Source: Pseudosulfitobacter koreensis (GTDB lineage Bacteria > Pseudomonadota > Alphaproteobacteria > Rhodobacterales > Rhodobacteraceae). Taken from it: DNA of 64,000 bases. The DNA lies in contig NZ_JANKJG010000001.1 in NCBI RefSeq assembly GCF_024733015.1, positions 62,001 to 126,000 of the forward strand. The letters run 5' to 3'. The notes under the pieces were generated by a model that searched no databases, was not told where the DNA came from, and saw only the letters and a program-made list of their open reading frames with translations. Below are positions 41,907-50,712 of this stretch, one piece after another (within the stretch, counting starts at the first letter, position 1; the number at the start of each line of letters is the position of its first letter). The position numbers were made by a program, and so were the translations under genes.

Positions 41907-42845
41907 GTGACCCTGCCAAGCCCAGACCGCCCCTTGAAAATCGGCACCCGTGGATCGCCGCTGGCGATGGCGCAGGCCTACGAGACAAGGCAGCGTCTGG
42001 CCGCGGCCTTCGATCTGCCGCAAGAGGCGTTCGAGATCGTGGTGATCAAGGTCACCGGCGATCTGATCCAGGACCGCCCGCTGAAAGAGATCGGCGGCAA
42101 GGGTCTCTTCACCCGCGAGATCGAACAGGACCTCTCCTCGGCCAAGATCGACATCGCGGTCCACTCGATGAAGGACATGCCGACCGAACAGCCCCCCGGC
42201 CTGCTGCTCGACACTTACCTGCCGCGCGAGGATGTGCGCGATGCCTTTGTCTCGCCCACCCACAGCACAATCGCGGACCTGCCGCTGGGGGCCACCGTCG
42301 GCACCTCGTCGCTGCGCCGCCGGGCGCAGTTGCTGCACCGCCGCCCCGACCTGAACGTGGTCGAATTTCGCGGCAACGTGCAGACCCGCCTGCGCAAGCT
42401 CGACGATGGCGTGGCCGAGGCCACCTTTCTGGCCGCAGCAGGGCTGAACCGCCTGAACATGACGGATGTGCCCGCCGCGCCCATCGACCCCGACGAGATG
42501 CTGCCCGCCATCGCCCAGGGTGCCATCGGCATCGAGCGGCGCGCAGACGATGCCGCCACCGCCCGACTGCTGGCCGCGATCCACGACAACCCCACGGGCC
42601 AGCGCCTCGCGGCGGAGCGCGCGTTTCTCGCCACCCTCGACGGATCCTGCGAGACACCCATCGCGGGCCTTGCCCTGCTCGACGGCGACACGCTGCATCT
42701 GCGCGGCGAAGTGCTGCGCCCCGACGGCTCCGAGGCGATCAAGGGCAGCCGCTCGGGGCCCATCGCCACGGGTGCCGACATGGGCCGCGATCTGGCACAG
42801 GAGCTGCTGGTCAAGGCCGGGCCCGACTTCTTCGACTGGCACTGA
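41907..42845 (+). CDS. hemC: porphobilinogen deaminase (hydroxymethylbilane synthase)
   Basis: The protein has 312 residues with KIGTRGSPLAMAQA (11-24), the catalytic AVHSMKDMP segment (about 85-93) and LDGSCETPIAG (about 244-254), where Cys248 anchors the dipyrromethane cofactor. It joins four porphobilinogens. Translation begins at GTG; no ATG is available at the right length. A repeat element lies between it and the desaturase gene. Confidence 0.97.
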   Translation: MTLPSPDRPLKIGTRGSPLAMAQAYETRQRLAAAFDLPQEAFEIVVIKVTGDLIQDRPLKEIGGKGLFTREIEQDLSSAKIDIAVHSMKDMPTEQPPGLLLDTYLPREDVRDAFVSPTHSTIADLPLGATVGTSSLRRRAQLLHRRPDLNVVEFRGNVQTRLRKLDDGVAEATFLAAAGLNRLNMTDVPAAPIDPDEMLPAIAQGAIGIERRADDAATARLLAAIHDNPTGQRLAAERAFLATLDGSCETPIAGLALLDGDTLHLRGEVLRPDGSEAIKGSRSGPIATGADMGRDLAQELLVKAGPDFFDWH

Positions 42846-42851
42846 CACCCT

Positions 42852-42912
42852 TTCATCTTGCCCTGTAAACTCCGGGGGAGGCGCGCCAGCGCCGGGGCAG
42901 CGCCCCCTACGA
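42852..42912. repeat. intergenic repeat, copy 2 (TTCATCTTGCC type)
   Basis: It starts TTCATCTTGCC and runs through AAACTCCGGGGGAGGC, then GGGGCAGCGCCCC, which can fold back. The first 35 or so bases align with the segment at 19471, which sits at an equivalent place just after a stop codon. Confidence 0.45.
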
Positions 42913-42963
42913 AACGTCACGTCCCACTTGACGCACACGAGCCCAAGACGCCACGATTTCCCC

Positions 42964-43908
42964 ATGACACCCGGCAAAGCCTACCTCAGCAGCGACGAGA
43001 TTCGCCCCCTTGCCAGACGCTCGGACCTGATGGGCGCCTGGCTTGTGCTGCATTGCTGGGGCGTGATCGCGCTGGCGATCGCCCTCTTCGCGCTCTGGCC
43101 CAATCCCGCCACGTTCCTGCTGGCGGTCGTGCTGATCGGCTCGCGTCAACTTGGCCTTGCCATCCTGATGCACGAGGCCGCGCACAGTGCCCTCTTCAAA
43201 TCGCGCAGGCTGAACGACTGGGTCGGAGAATGGCTCTGCGGCTGGCCGATCATGGCCGACCTGCACGCCTACCGTCACTACCACCTGACGCACCACCGCT
43301 TTACCCAGACCGACAAGGACCCCGACCTGGCGCTCAGCCAGAAGTTCCCGACCAGCCACGCGTCGATGCGGCGCAAGTTCCTGCGCGACCTGACGGGGCA
43401 GACGGGGGTCAAGCAACTGGCAGGCCAGATCGCCATGTTCATCAAGCTTGCGGGCGATCACGACGCGATCGACGCGGCCAAATCGCAATCGGCGCAGGCG
43501 TTCAAGTCGAACACGCTCGGCCGCGCCTTTCCGGTGTTCATCGGCGTGGCACTTGCCATCAGTCTGATCGGCACATGGTGGTGGGGGCTGGCCTTCTGGC
43601 TGCTGCCGTATCTGACGTGGTTCCAGTTCGTCCTGCGCGTGCGCAACATCGCGGAACACGGCGCGGTCGAGCAGTCCGACAATCCCTTGCAGAACGTGCG
43701 CACAACCCATGCAGGCCCCATCGCCCGCACGTTGGTCGCGCCTTATTACGTCAACTATCACCTGGAACATCACATGGTGATGCACGTTCCCTGCTGGCAA
43801 TTGCCCAGGATGCACGGGCTGCTGCTGACCAAGGGTCTGGGCGACCGGATGCGCACGGCGCCCAACTACCGCGCGGCGATGATGGAAGCGGGCTGGCGCA
43901 GGTCCTAG
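42964..43908 (+). CDS. membrane fatty acid desaturase family protein
   Basis: The protein has 314 residues with the three histidine clusters of the desaturase/hydroxylase diiron family: HEAAH (about 72-76), HYHLTHH (about 104-110) and NYHLEHH (about 261-267), plus four hydrophobic segments. The third box in the form YHLEHHM is typical of bacterial FA_desaturase proteins. It should introduce a double bond or hydroxyl into a lipid in the membrane. Substrate unknown. It lies between hemC and hemF but nothing links it to heme. Confidence 0.88.
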   Translation: MTPGKAYLSSDEIRPLARRSDLMGAWLVLHCWGVIALAIALFALWPNPATFLLAVVLIGSRQLGLAILMHEAAHSALFKSRRLNDWVGEWLCGWPIMADLHAYRHYHLTHHRFTQTDKDPDLALSQKFPTSHASMRRKFLRDLTGQTGVKQLAGQIAMFIKLAGDHDAIDAAKSQSAQAFKSNTLGRAFPVFIGVALAISLIGTWWWGLAFWLLPYLTWFQFVLRVRNIAEHGAVEQSDNPLQNVRTTHAGPIARTLVAPYYVNYHLEHHMVMHVPCWQLPRMHGLLLTKGLGDRMRTAPNYRAAMMEAGWRRS

Positions 43909-43911
43909 CGC

Positions 43912-44805
43912 TCAGACCCACTTGGCCAGAGGCGGCAGGCTCATCAGCACCGCATTGGCGTCGTGGCCGGTTTCCAGCCCGAACTTGGTCCCGCGATCAT
44001 AAACCAGATTGTATTCGGCATAGAGGCCACGGTGCACCAGCTGTGCGTCCTTGTCCGCCGCGTCCCACGGCATCACGCGCCGCGCCGCAACCAGCGGGAC
44101 ATAGGCCGGCAAAAATGCCCGCCCGATGTCCTGCGTCAGGGCAAAATCGGCCTCCCAGTCGCCGGTCGAATGGTCGTCCATGAAAATACCGCCGACGCCA
44201 CGCGCCCGTTTGCGGTGCGGGATATAGAAATATTCGTCGGCCCAAGCCTTGAGACGCGGGTACAAGTCAGCTCCGTGCGGGTCCAGGTGGGCTTGTTGGG
44301 TGGCGTGGAAATGCGCCGTGTCTTCGGCGTATTCGATGCAAGGATTCAGGTCCGAGCCACCGCCGAACCACGATGCGTGCGGGGTCCAGAACATGCGGGT
44401 GTTCATGTGGACCGCAGGCGCATGCGGGTTCTGCATATGTGCCACCAGACTGATGCCCGAGGCCCAGAAACGCGGATCGTCCTTCATGCCGGGAATGCCC
44501 TTGCGCGCGGCCATCGCCGCCTGCGCGCGTTCGCCCAGCGTGCCGTAGACGGTCGAAACGTTGACGCCGACCTTTTCGAACACGCGCCCGCCGCGCATCA
44601 CGCTCATCAATCCGCCGCCCGCGTCCGAGCCGTCGTCCGACGCGCGGCTGGTCTCGGTCACCTCGAACGTGCCGGGCTCTGCATCCGACAGCGGGCCGGT
44701 GTCGTGGCTCTGTTCCAGCCCTTCGAAGGCCGCGACGATCTCGTCGCGCAGGCTGCGGAACCAGTCGCTGGCTTGGGTCTTCTCGGCTAGAAAGTCATCT
44801 GTCAT
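43912..44805 (-). CDS. hemF: oxygen-dependent coproporphyrinogen III oxidase
   Basis: The 297-residue protein matches HemF over its length: HMNTRMFWTPHASWFGGGSD (about 131-150, conserved) with LNPCIEYAEDTAHFH, and RKRARGVGGIFMDD near 198. It oxidatively decarboxylates coproporphyrinogen III to protoporphyrinogen IX with O2. It converges with the desaturase gene and follows an SDR gene by nine bases on the same strand. Confidence 0.97.
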   Translation of the reverse strand: MTDDFLAEKTQASDWFRSLRDEIVAAFEGLEQSHDTGPLSDAEPGTFEVTETSRASDDGSDAGGGLMSVMRGGRVFEKVGVNVSTVYGTLGERAQAAMAARKGIPGMKDDPRFWASGISLVAHMQNPHAPAVHMNTRMFWTPHASWFGGGSDLNPCIEYAEDTAHFHATQQAHLDPHGADLYPRLKAWADEYFYIPHRKRARGVGGIFMDDHSTGDWEADFALTQDIGRAFLPAYVPLVAARRVMPWDAADKDAQLVHRGLYAEYNLVYDRGTKFGLETGHDANAVLMSLPPLAKWV

Positions 44806-44814
44806 TGGGTCGCC

Positions 44815-45615
44815 TCAGTGTGCCGGTGCGCGGACAGGGTCCAGCAGGCTGCGCCCGCCGTCAACCGTGATCGTCTCGCCGGTGATAAAACCGGCCCCTT
44901 CCGAAGCCAGGAATTGCACCGCGTCCACCAGTTCGCTGGGGCTGGCGATCCGTTCTAGCGGGGTATGGTTCTCGATGTCTTCGCGCCATTCGCGGTGGTC
45001 CATGATCGACGACTTGAGCGAGGCCGACATCACCGAGCCAAAGGCCACGGCGTTCACCCTGATCCGGTTGTGCGCCAGCGCAAGCGCCATCGACCGCGTC
45101 ATCTGTTCAAGCGCCGCAGAGGCGATGGAATATCCCAGAAGTTCGGGGCGCGTGTGCCGTGCGGCGATGGACGACAGGTTGATGATCGACCCCACCTGCC
45201 CCTCTGTCTGCCCTTCGGCCTGCTTGATCATGCGGCGTGCCACCTGTTGCGTCAGGCGCAGCGAGGTCATCAGGTTCTGCTCCAGCAGCGTCTCGACGCT
45301 GGTGTCGTCCACGTCCAGCGCGTCGGTCGGCATCACCTGGCGCGAGGCGTTCACCAGAATATCGACATCGTCAAAGGCGTCGATGGTGGCCGAAACCAGG
45401 TTGGCGATGGTCAGACGCTGGCGCAGGTCGCCTGCGAAATAGCGGATCTTGCCCTCGTCCGTCTTGTCGCCAAGCTGCTGGATCAGCGCCTTTTCATCCA
45501 TGTCGGCGCACATCACGTTGGCGCCCTTGTCGGCGAACTGCCGTGCGATGGCCAAGCCGATGCCGTTGGCCGCCCCCGTCACGATCGCCGTCTTGCCCGA
45601 AATCGAAAATGACAT
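44815..45615 (-). CDS. SDR-fold protein lacking the catalytic lysine
   Basis: The protein has 266 residues with a normal coenzyme motif TGAANGIG (13-20) and D38-D40 after strand two (NAD preference). NLSS gives the catalytic Ser region, but the YxxxK motif reads YSIAS (162-166), with Ser in place of Lys, and NNAG is replaced by VNAS. The C-terminal GFITGETITVDGGRSL is usual. It may bind NAD without ordinary dehydrogenase activity or use another base. It is likely co-transcribed with hemF (nine bases apart) and preceded by an RsmC-like gene. Confidence 0.85.
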   Translation of the reverse strand: MSFSISGKTAIVTGAANGIGLAIARQFADKGANVMCADMDEKALIQQLGDKTDEGKIRYFAGDLRQRLTIANLVSATIDAFDDVDILVNASRQVMPTDALDVDDTSVETLLEQNLMTSLRLTQQVARRMIKQAEGQTEGQVGSIINLSSIAARHTRPELLGYSIASAALEQMTRSMALALAHNRIRVNAVAFGSVMSASLKSSIMDHREWREDIENHTPLERIASPSELVDAVQFLASEGAGFITGETITVDGGRSLLDPVRAPAH

Positions 45616-45625
45616 CGCCTGATCC

Positions 45626-46594
45626 TTATGTCCTGCGTCTGGGCTTGGTCGCCCGTGTCAGTTTGAACCGTCCGTCGCCGCCCATGTCCTCGACGCGGGC
45701 GAATTGCTGGTCCAGTGCCGTCTCGTAGGGCAGATGCCGGTTCGCCACCATCCACAGGCTGCCCTGCGGGGTCAACACCCTTGCCGCTGCCGCCACGAAG
45801 GCCTGCCCGAGCGCAGGGTCGGCGTCTCGCGTGGTGTGGAACGGCGGGTTCATCACCACCGTGTCGATGCGCCCTTTGGGAGCCCACCGGGTCGCATCCG
45901 CCCAGTGATACTGTGCACGCGGATCGGTCACGTTGCGCTTGGCACATTCCAGCGCGAGATGATGCGCCTCGACCAGATGCACCGCCTCGACGTCGCCGCG
46001 GGTCAGGATGTGGGCCGACAGAAACCCCCAACCCGCACCCAGATCGGCGACCTGCTTGCCCAGCTTGTCGGGCAGCGCCGCCGCCAGCATTTCCGACGCG
46101 GGGTCGATGCCATCGGCGGAAAACACGCCCGGAGCTGTCCAGAATCCACCGTCGGTCAGGGCTGGGCCTTGTGCCCAGTCTGCAAAAGCGTCGCTTGCCT
46201 GCATCCAGAACAGCTTGCCGTGCGCCTTCGATATGGCTTCGGTCACGTCGGCCCGCTTGCGCATCTCCTTGCGCATGCTGTCGATGCCGTCGGTCTTCTG
46301 CCCGTCGATCAGCACCTTGCCGTCGGTCACCGCACAGGCGTCGGCGATCAGTGCGTGCGCTTCGGCCTTGGCGCGTGGCACGCAGACCACGGCGGCGTCA
46401 TATCGCCCTTCGGGAGCGGTGCGGCAGGTCAGGCCCAGAGCCTCGAAATGGTCGTGCACCGGGCGCAGGGGCGAGATGACCTCGCACTGCGGCAGTGCGC
46501 TCAGGTCCGCCCCGACGGCGGGCGCAAAGACCACAACGCGCCCCGACGTGTCGAACCCGGCCTCGATTGCCAGCGGTAGACGTGCACCGATCAT
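45626..46594 (-). CDS. RsmC-like 16S rRNA (guanine-N2) methyltransferase
   Basis: The protein has 322 residues. The C-terminal half is a SAM-dependent methyltransferase with VADLGAGWGFLSAHIL (about 184-199) and VVMNPPFHTTR (about 246-256); the NPPF motif marks N-methylation of a base. The N-terminal half is a degenerate copy of the fold, as in RsmC/RlmG. E. coli RsmC makes m2G1207. Start at ATG 46594 is chosen on domain length; its ribosome binding site is weak. Eleven bases before the SDR gene. Confidence 0.8.
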   Translation of the reverse strand: MIGARLPLAIEAGFDTSGRVVVFAPAVGADLSALPQCEVISPLRPVHDHFEALGLTCRTAPEGRYDAAVVCVPRAKAEAHALIADACAVTDGKVLIDGQKTDGIDSMRKEMRKRADVTEAISKAHGKLFWMQASDAFADWAQGPALTDGGFWTAPGVFSADGIDPASEMLAAALPDKLGKQVADLGAGWGFLSAHILTRGDVEAVHLVEAHHLALECAKRNVTDPRAQYHWADATRWAPKGRIDTVVMNPPFHTTRDADPALGQAFVAAAARVLTPQGSLWMVANRHLPYETALDQQFARVEDMGGDGRFKLTRATKPRRRT

Positions 46595-46679
46595 GGCGCC
46601 GACATCTTGAAATATTGCATGAACATATCTCGCTTCCCGGTCGGGGAAGCGGCCCAATGACCCGGCGAACACATCACCG

Positions 46680-47003
46680 TCAGTCTTCTTTTTCCATGGT
46701 GCACTGCAGCGGATGCTGATGCCGCCGGGCAAAATCCATCACCTGCGCCACTTTCGTCTCGGCGATCTCGTGACTGAAGACGCCGACCACGGCCAGCCCC
46801 TTCTTGTGAACGGTCAGCATGATCTCGAAGGCCTGCGCGTGGTTCAGACCAAAGAAGCGTTCCAGCACCAGCACGACGAATTCCATCGGCGTGTAATCGT
46901 CGTTCAGCAGCATCACCTTGTACAACGGAGGCCGCTTGGTCTTGGGCTTGGTTTCGGTGATGACCGAGCTGTCGCCGTCATCCTCGTTCCTGCCCGCCAT
47001 CAT
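46680..47003 (-). CDS. clpS: ATP-dependent Clp protease adaptor ClpS
   Basis: The protein has 107 residues with [19 protein letters not shown] (about 27-45), the N-end-rule pocket, and [20 protein letters not shown] (about 66-85). The N-terminal tail of about 25 acidic residues is typical. ClpS delivers N-degron substrates to ClpA. clpA is not adjacent here. Alternative starts add up to ten residues. Confidence 0.95.
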   Translation of the reverse strand: MMAGRNEDDGDSSVITETKPKTKRPPLYKVMLLNDDYTPMEFVVLVLERFFGLNHAQAFEIMLTVHKKGLAVVGVFSHEIAETKVAQVMDFARRHQHPLQCTMEKED

Positions 47004-47105
47004 ATGCGTCTCTCGGAGTTTCAAAACCGTCACCTGAATCCGTTGTCTCTCTGTTTGGTCTCTATATAACGTCCAAGCGGCTCATGAAAAGAGGCAGTCC
47101 CGGCT

Positions 47106-47804
47106 ATGGCGCAAACCTTGACGACAATTGCCTTCGATGCTGACGATACGCTCTGGCACAACGAGCGTTTCTTCAAGCTGACACAGGAGCGGTTTGCCGA
47201 ACTGCTGGCCCCGCATATGGACGGCAACGCGCTGATGGCCCGCCTGCTCGAGGCCGAGCGGCGCAATATCGGGCATTACGGTTTCGGGATCAAAGGCTTC
47301 GTTCTGTCGATGATCGAAACCGCGCTTGAGGTGACGGACAACAAGGTGCCCGGATCGGTCATCGCCGAGCTGATCGCAGCCGGTCAGGACATGCTGCAAC
47401 ACCCCGTCGATCTGCTGCCCCATGCCGTCGACGCCTTGCGGGCGGCACAGGCGGTCGGTCCCGTCTTGTTGATCACGAAGGGCGATCTGCTGGATCAGGA
47501 ACGCAAGGTTGCGCAGTCCGGTCTGGGCGAGATGTTTTCCGACGTCCAGATTGTATCGGCCAAGATACAAGCAACCTATACGCGCATATTCGACGCCTAT
47601 GACGGCGCTGCGCGCGGCATGATGATCGGCAATTCGCTGGCTTCGGACGTGCGCCCCATGCTTGAGGCCGGGGGCTGGGGCGTGCATGTCCCGCACGACC
47701 TTTTGTGGGATATGGAACACGCCGACACACCCGACACGCACCCGCGATTCCTTGAGATTGCCGACTTGGGAGAACTGCCCGATCTGCTGTCGAAACACCG
47801 CTGA
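47106..47804 (+). CDS. HAD-superfamily hydrolase
   Basis: The protein has 232 residues with motif I AFDADDTLW (9-17; DxDxT), motif II LLITKG near 120 and motif IV MIGNSLASD near 182-190, with an alpha-helical cap between I and II. DADDTLWHNE is typical of YjjG-like phosphatases. Physiological substrate unknown, possibly nucleotides or sugar phosphates. The gene stands alone, divergent from clpS. Confidence 0.88.
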   Translation: MAQTLTTIAFDADDTLWHNERFFKLTQERFAELLAPHMDGNALMARLLEAERRNIGHYGFGIKGFVLSMIETALEVTDNKVPGSVIAELIAAGQDMLQHPVDLLPHAVDALRAAQAVGPVLLITKGDLLDQERKVAQSGLGEMFSDVQIVSAKIQATYTRIFDAYDGAARGMMIGNSLASDVRPMLEAGGWGVHVPHDLLWDMEHADTPDTHPRFLEIADLGELPDLLSKHR

Positions 47805-47922
47805 GTCTCGGCTGCCAAATCGGGCAGGCTGCGCCACATTTCCGCCACATTACCGGGTCTGGACACCGTTGACTGAGCAACCCCTAAATGTGGGGGCCAC
47901 GCATCGGCGGATTTCCTTATTT

Positions 47923-47938
47923 CCCTTAATCATAAGGG
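47923..47938 (+). terminator. possible terminator hairpin after the HAD gene
   Basis: CCCTTA (47923-47928) pairs with TAAGGG (47933-47938) around an ATCA loop, followed by TTTATT. A second weak hairpin of four C and four G residues lies at 47881-47895. The stem is short, so it may equally be part of the dac promoter region. Confidence 0.4.
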
Positions 47939-48035
47939 TTTATTCGCAATGCAACCTATGCTAGCCTTTTATTAATAATATCGGCCACCCGGAAAAATCG
48001 GGGGTCACGAGGCAGTTAACAAAGGCAGGTTTCCA

Positions 48036-49562
48036 GTGAAGGTTCGGCGCACCCAGTCGGCCCGTTTCGGGCTATTCGTTTTCATTGCACTGTGGATGCT
48101 GGTGGTTTTGCCGCTCAGCGCGATCGCTGCACCCTATGCCGCCTATGTGATCGATTCGCGCACCGGCGAGGTTCTGCATGAACACAACGCCACATCGCGT
48201 CTGCATCCCGCATCGCTGACCAAGATGATGACGCTTTATATTGCGTTCGAAGCGGTCTCGAACGGCGAGATCACGATGGATACGCTGGTGACCGTCTCGA
48301 AAAAGGCGGCGGCGGAAGAGCCGTCGAAACTGGGGCTGCGCGCGGGCCAGAAAATCAAGCTGCGCTATCTGGTACGCGCCGCCGCAGTCAAGTCCGCGAA
48401 CGATGCGGCCACGGCCATCGGCGAGGGGATCAGCGGATCGGAGGCCGCGTTTGCACGGCGCATGAACCGCACGGCCAAGGCGCTTGGCATGACCCGCACC
48501 ACCTTCAAGAACATGCACGGGCTGACCGAAGAAGGGCACCTGAGCACGGCGCAGGACATGACGATCCTGGGTCGGCATCTGCTTTATGATTATCCACAAT
48601 ACTACAACCTCTTCTCGCGCACGTCTGCGGACGCGGGCGGCACGACAGTCTATCACACCAACCGCCGCTTTCTGGCCGCCTACAAGGGCGCGGACGGGAT
48701 CAAGACGGGCTATACACGCGCCGCCGGGTTCAACCTGACGGCGTCGGCGCAGCGCGGCGACGAGCGTGTCATCGTCACCGTCTTCGGTGGCAAATCGACC
48801 GCGTCGCGCAACGCAAAGGTGGCGGAACTGATGGACCTCGGCTTTCGCCGCGCGCCCAGCAACGCACCTGTCCGCAAGCCAGGCGGCCCGGTCTATACCG
48901 ACGAGCCCGTGCTGATGTCGGACAGCGACGTGCAGGCGGACGGCAGCAAGACCATCCAGGTGGCCGGAAACGGCGTGCGTGCAACCGGCAAGGTGATCCG
49001 CGTATCGGGTGCGATCACGCGCAGCCTGCGCCCGACATTGCGCCCCGGCGAAACACCGCAACCGGTTCTTGTCGCCCAGGCGCCGCCGCCCGTGGTTTCG
49101 CCCACCGACATTTCCGCAGCCCTGGTCGAGGCGCAGGCGGCAGCATTGGCTGACGCCACGCCTGCCGTTGCAGAGGCCGTCGTGGCCCCCAAATCGACAT
49201 CGGTGCGCCCCGTGCAGCGGCCCGAGGATGAAACCATCGTGGCCAGCCTTGAAACCGTCGCGGAAGCAGCGCCTGAACCCGTGCCCGAGCCCGAAGTCGT
49301 CACCCGGCTGTCCACCTCGGGCGGACGCCACTGGGGCGTGAACGTGGGCCGCTTTCCCAGCCGGTATCACGCGGAAAAGATCCTGCTGAAAACCGCACTT
49401 ACGGAAATGTCGACACTCGATGGCGCGCTGCGCAAGGTCGTGCGCCGCCCCCAAGGGTTTGACGCGCATTTCGTCGGCATGACCCGCGACACCGCCGATC
49501 TGGCCTGTCGGCGGCTGCAGGCGCGCAACATGACCTGCTTTATGGTCGGTCCTGCGTCGTAA
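48036..49562 (+). CDS. D-alanyl-D-alanine carboxypeptidase with SPOR domain
   Basis: The protein has 508 residues: a signal peptide (about 1-32), then a penicillin-binding fold with SLTK (60-63), SAN (120-122) and KTG (223-225), the active-site triad of low-molecular-weight PBPs. A Pro/Ala/Val-rich linker (about 330-420) leads to a SPOR domain (about 428-508, HWGVNVGRFPSRYHAEKIL onward) that binds denuded glycan at the division septum. It trims pentapeptides in the periplasm. Translation starts at GTG with AGGCAGG upstream. A DacF-like plus SPOR arrangement is common in alphaproteobacteria. Confidence 0.92.
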   Translation: MKVRRTQSARFGLFVFIALWMLVVLPLSAIAAPYAAYVIDSRTGEVLHEHNATSRLHPASLTKMMTLYIAFEAVSNGEITMDTLVTVSKKAAAEEPSKLGLRAGQKIKLRYLVRAAAVKSANDAATAIGEGISGSEAAFARRMNRTAKALGMTRTTFKNMHGLTEEGHLSTAQDMTILGRHLLYDYPQYYNLFSRTSADAGGTTVYHTNRRFLAAYKGADGIKTGYTRAAGFNLTASAQRGDERVIVTVFGGKSTASRNAKVAELMDLGFRRAPSNAPVRKPGGPVYTDEPVLMSDSDVQADGSKTIQVAGNGVRATGKVIRVSGAITRSLRPTLRPGETPQPVLVAQAPPPVVSPTDISAALVEAQAAALADATPAVAEAVVAPKSTSVRPVQRPEDETIVASLETVAEAAPEPVPEPEVVTRLSTSGGRHWGVNVGRFPSRYHAEKILLKTALTEMSTLDGALRKVVRRPQGFDAHFVGMTRDTADLACRRLQARNMTCFMVGPAS

Positions 49563-49572
49563 ACCCCCGCCG

Positions 49573-50448
49573 CTAGGTCTGAACCTGCCGCGCCAGCCAG
49601 CGCACGAAGGTGCGCAGGCCGGGACGCATCACGCCGGGGCGCGTCACCAGATGATAGCCTGCACCTGCTTGCGGCTCTTCGAACAATTGCACCAGACGCC
49701 CCTCCCTGATGTCCGCCGCCACAAATTCGCGGACGATCACCGCGATCCCCTGCCCGCTGCGCGCCGCATCCAGCACCAGATTGCCCGGCATCTGCATATG
49801 GGCCAGCGCCGCCCCCTGCTCGACGCCCTGTCTGCGCAGCCACGTGGTGCTTTCCGTGGTGCCCAACTCCTCCAGCCAAGGCAGGCAGGCCAGATCGGCA
49901 GGCGTGGCCACGGGACGCCCCGCGATCAGCGAGGGCGCGGCGACCACCACGATGGGTGAGTTCAAGAGCATCTGACAGTCATAGCGCGGCCAGGGCCCGA
50001 CGCCGTAGCGGATGGCCAGATCTATTCCGCCAGGGCTGAGTTCGGCCAGTTGCGGCGTGGGGTCGATCAGCAGCTTGATCCCCGGATTGCCGGCCTGAAA
50101 CGCAGGCAGGCGCGGCATCAGCCAGGACGCGGCGAAGGTGGGCGTGGTCGACACGTGCACCGCGCGCGCATCGCTGACGCCGGTGATATCCTCGACCGTG
50201 CGGGCGATGTTGCCAAACCCTTCGCTGCAGGCCTGCGCCAATACTGCCCCGGCTTCGGTCAGTTCCAGATTGCGCCGCGCCCGGTCCACCAGCGGCACGC
50301 CCAGATGATCCTCAAGGCTGCGGATCTGCTGGCTGACCGCCGCGTGGCTGACACCCAGCGTGGTGCCGGCACCCGCCAACGTGCCCCGCTCTGCAAAGGC
50401 CGCAAAGGCCCGCAAGGCGGCCAGCGGCGGCATGTGACGCCAATCCAT
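49573..50448 (-). CDS. LysR-family regulator (GcvA-like)
   Basis: The protein has 291 residues. HTH PPLAALRAFAAFAERGTLAG then TTLGVSHAAVSQQIRSLEDHLG is of the GcvA/AmpR subgroup, with LPPL-like start MPPLAALRAF. The effector domain contains STTPTFAASWLMPRLPAF, a GcvA-type signature. It diverges from a 50-residue gene across 101 bp. Target unknown. Confidence 0.87.
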   Translation of the reverse strand: MDWRHMPPLAALRAFAAFAERGTLAGAGTTLGVSHAAVSQQIRSLEDHLGVPLVDRARRNLELTEAGAVLAQACSEGFGNIARTVEDITGVSDARAVHVSTTPTFAASWLMPRLPAFQAGNPGIKLLIDPTPQLAELSPGGIDLAIRYGVGPWPRYDCQMLLNSPIVVVAAPSLIAGRPVATPADLACLPWLEELGTTESTTWLRRQGVEQGAALAHMQMPGNLVLDAARSGQGIAVIVREFVAADIREGRLVQLFEEPQAGAGYHLVTRPGVMRPGLRTFVRWLARQVQT

Positions 50449-50549
50449 TTGAAACCCCAGCTTACATTTTAAAAATCCAATTAAGTCGCATGGTTTCCGC
50501 GTCAGGCGCATAAAGCAAGGAGGAAAACACGAAAGCGAAAGGACACGCC

Positions 50550-50702
50550 ATGCTGAACATTTATGCCAGAACTTTCAGAACCGCCACGCGGACAGACACC
50601 GCGCATGAACACGAAAAGCCGGATGTGCCGCGCAAACGCTGGGTGCCCGAAGGTCACTGGTTCACCCAACCGCTCCGCAAGGGCGAGCCGGACAAGCGGT
50701 AG
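50550..50702 (+). CDS. 50-residue basic protein divergent from LysR
   Basis: AAAGGA lies seven bases before the ATG of a 50-residue frame. It begins MLNIYARTFRTATRTDTAHE and ends in VPRKRWVPEGHWFTQPLRKG and EPDKR. It is rich in Arg, Lys and Trp, with no hydrophobic span. I do not know a family. Its position opposite a LysR gene suggests that it is the regulator's target. It converges with the yejF-like gene. Confidence 0.55.
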   Translation: MLNIYARTFRTATRTDTAHEHEKPDVPRKRWVPEGHWFTQPLRKGEPDKR

Positions 50703-50712
50703 GCCCCGCGCC

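Noticed and set aside
45704-46579. Plus-strand frames opposite the RsmC-like gene
   Set aside because: These are shadow frames; the minus strand has the NPPF methyltransferase motif.
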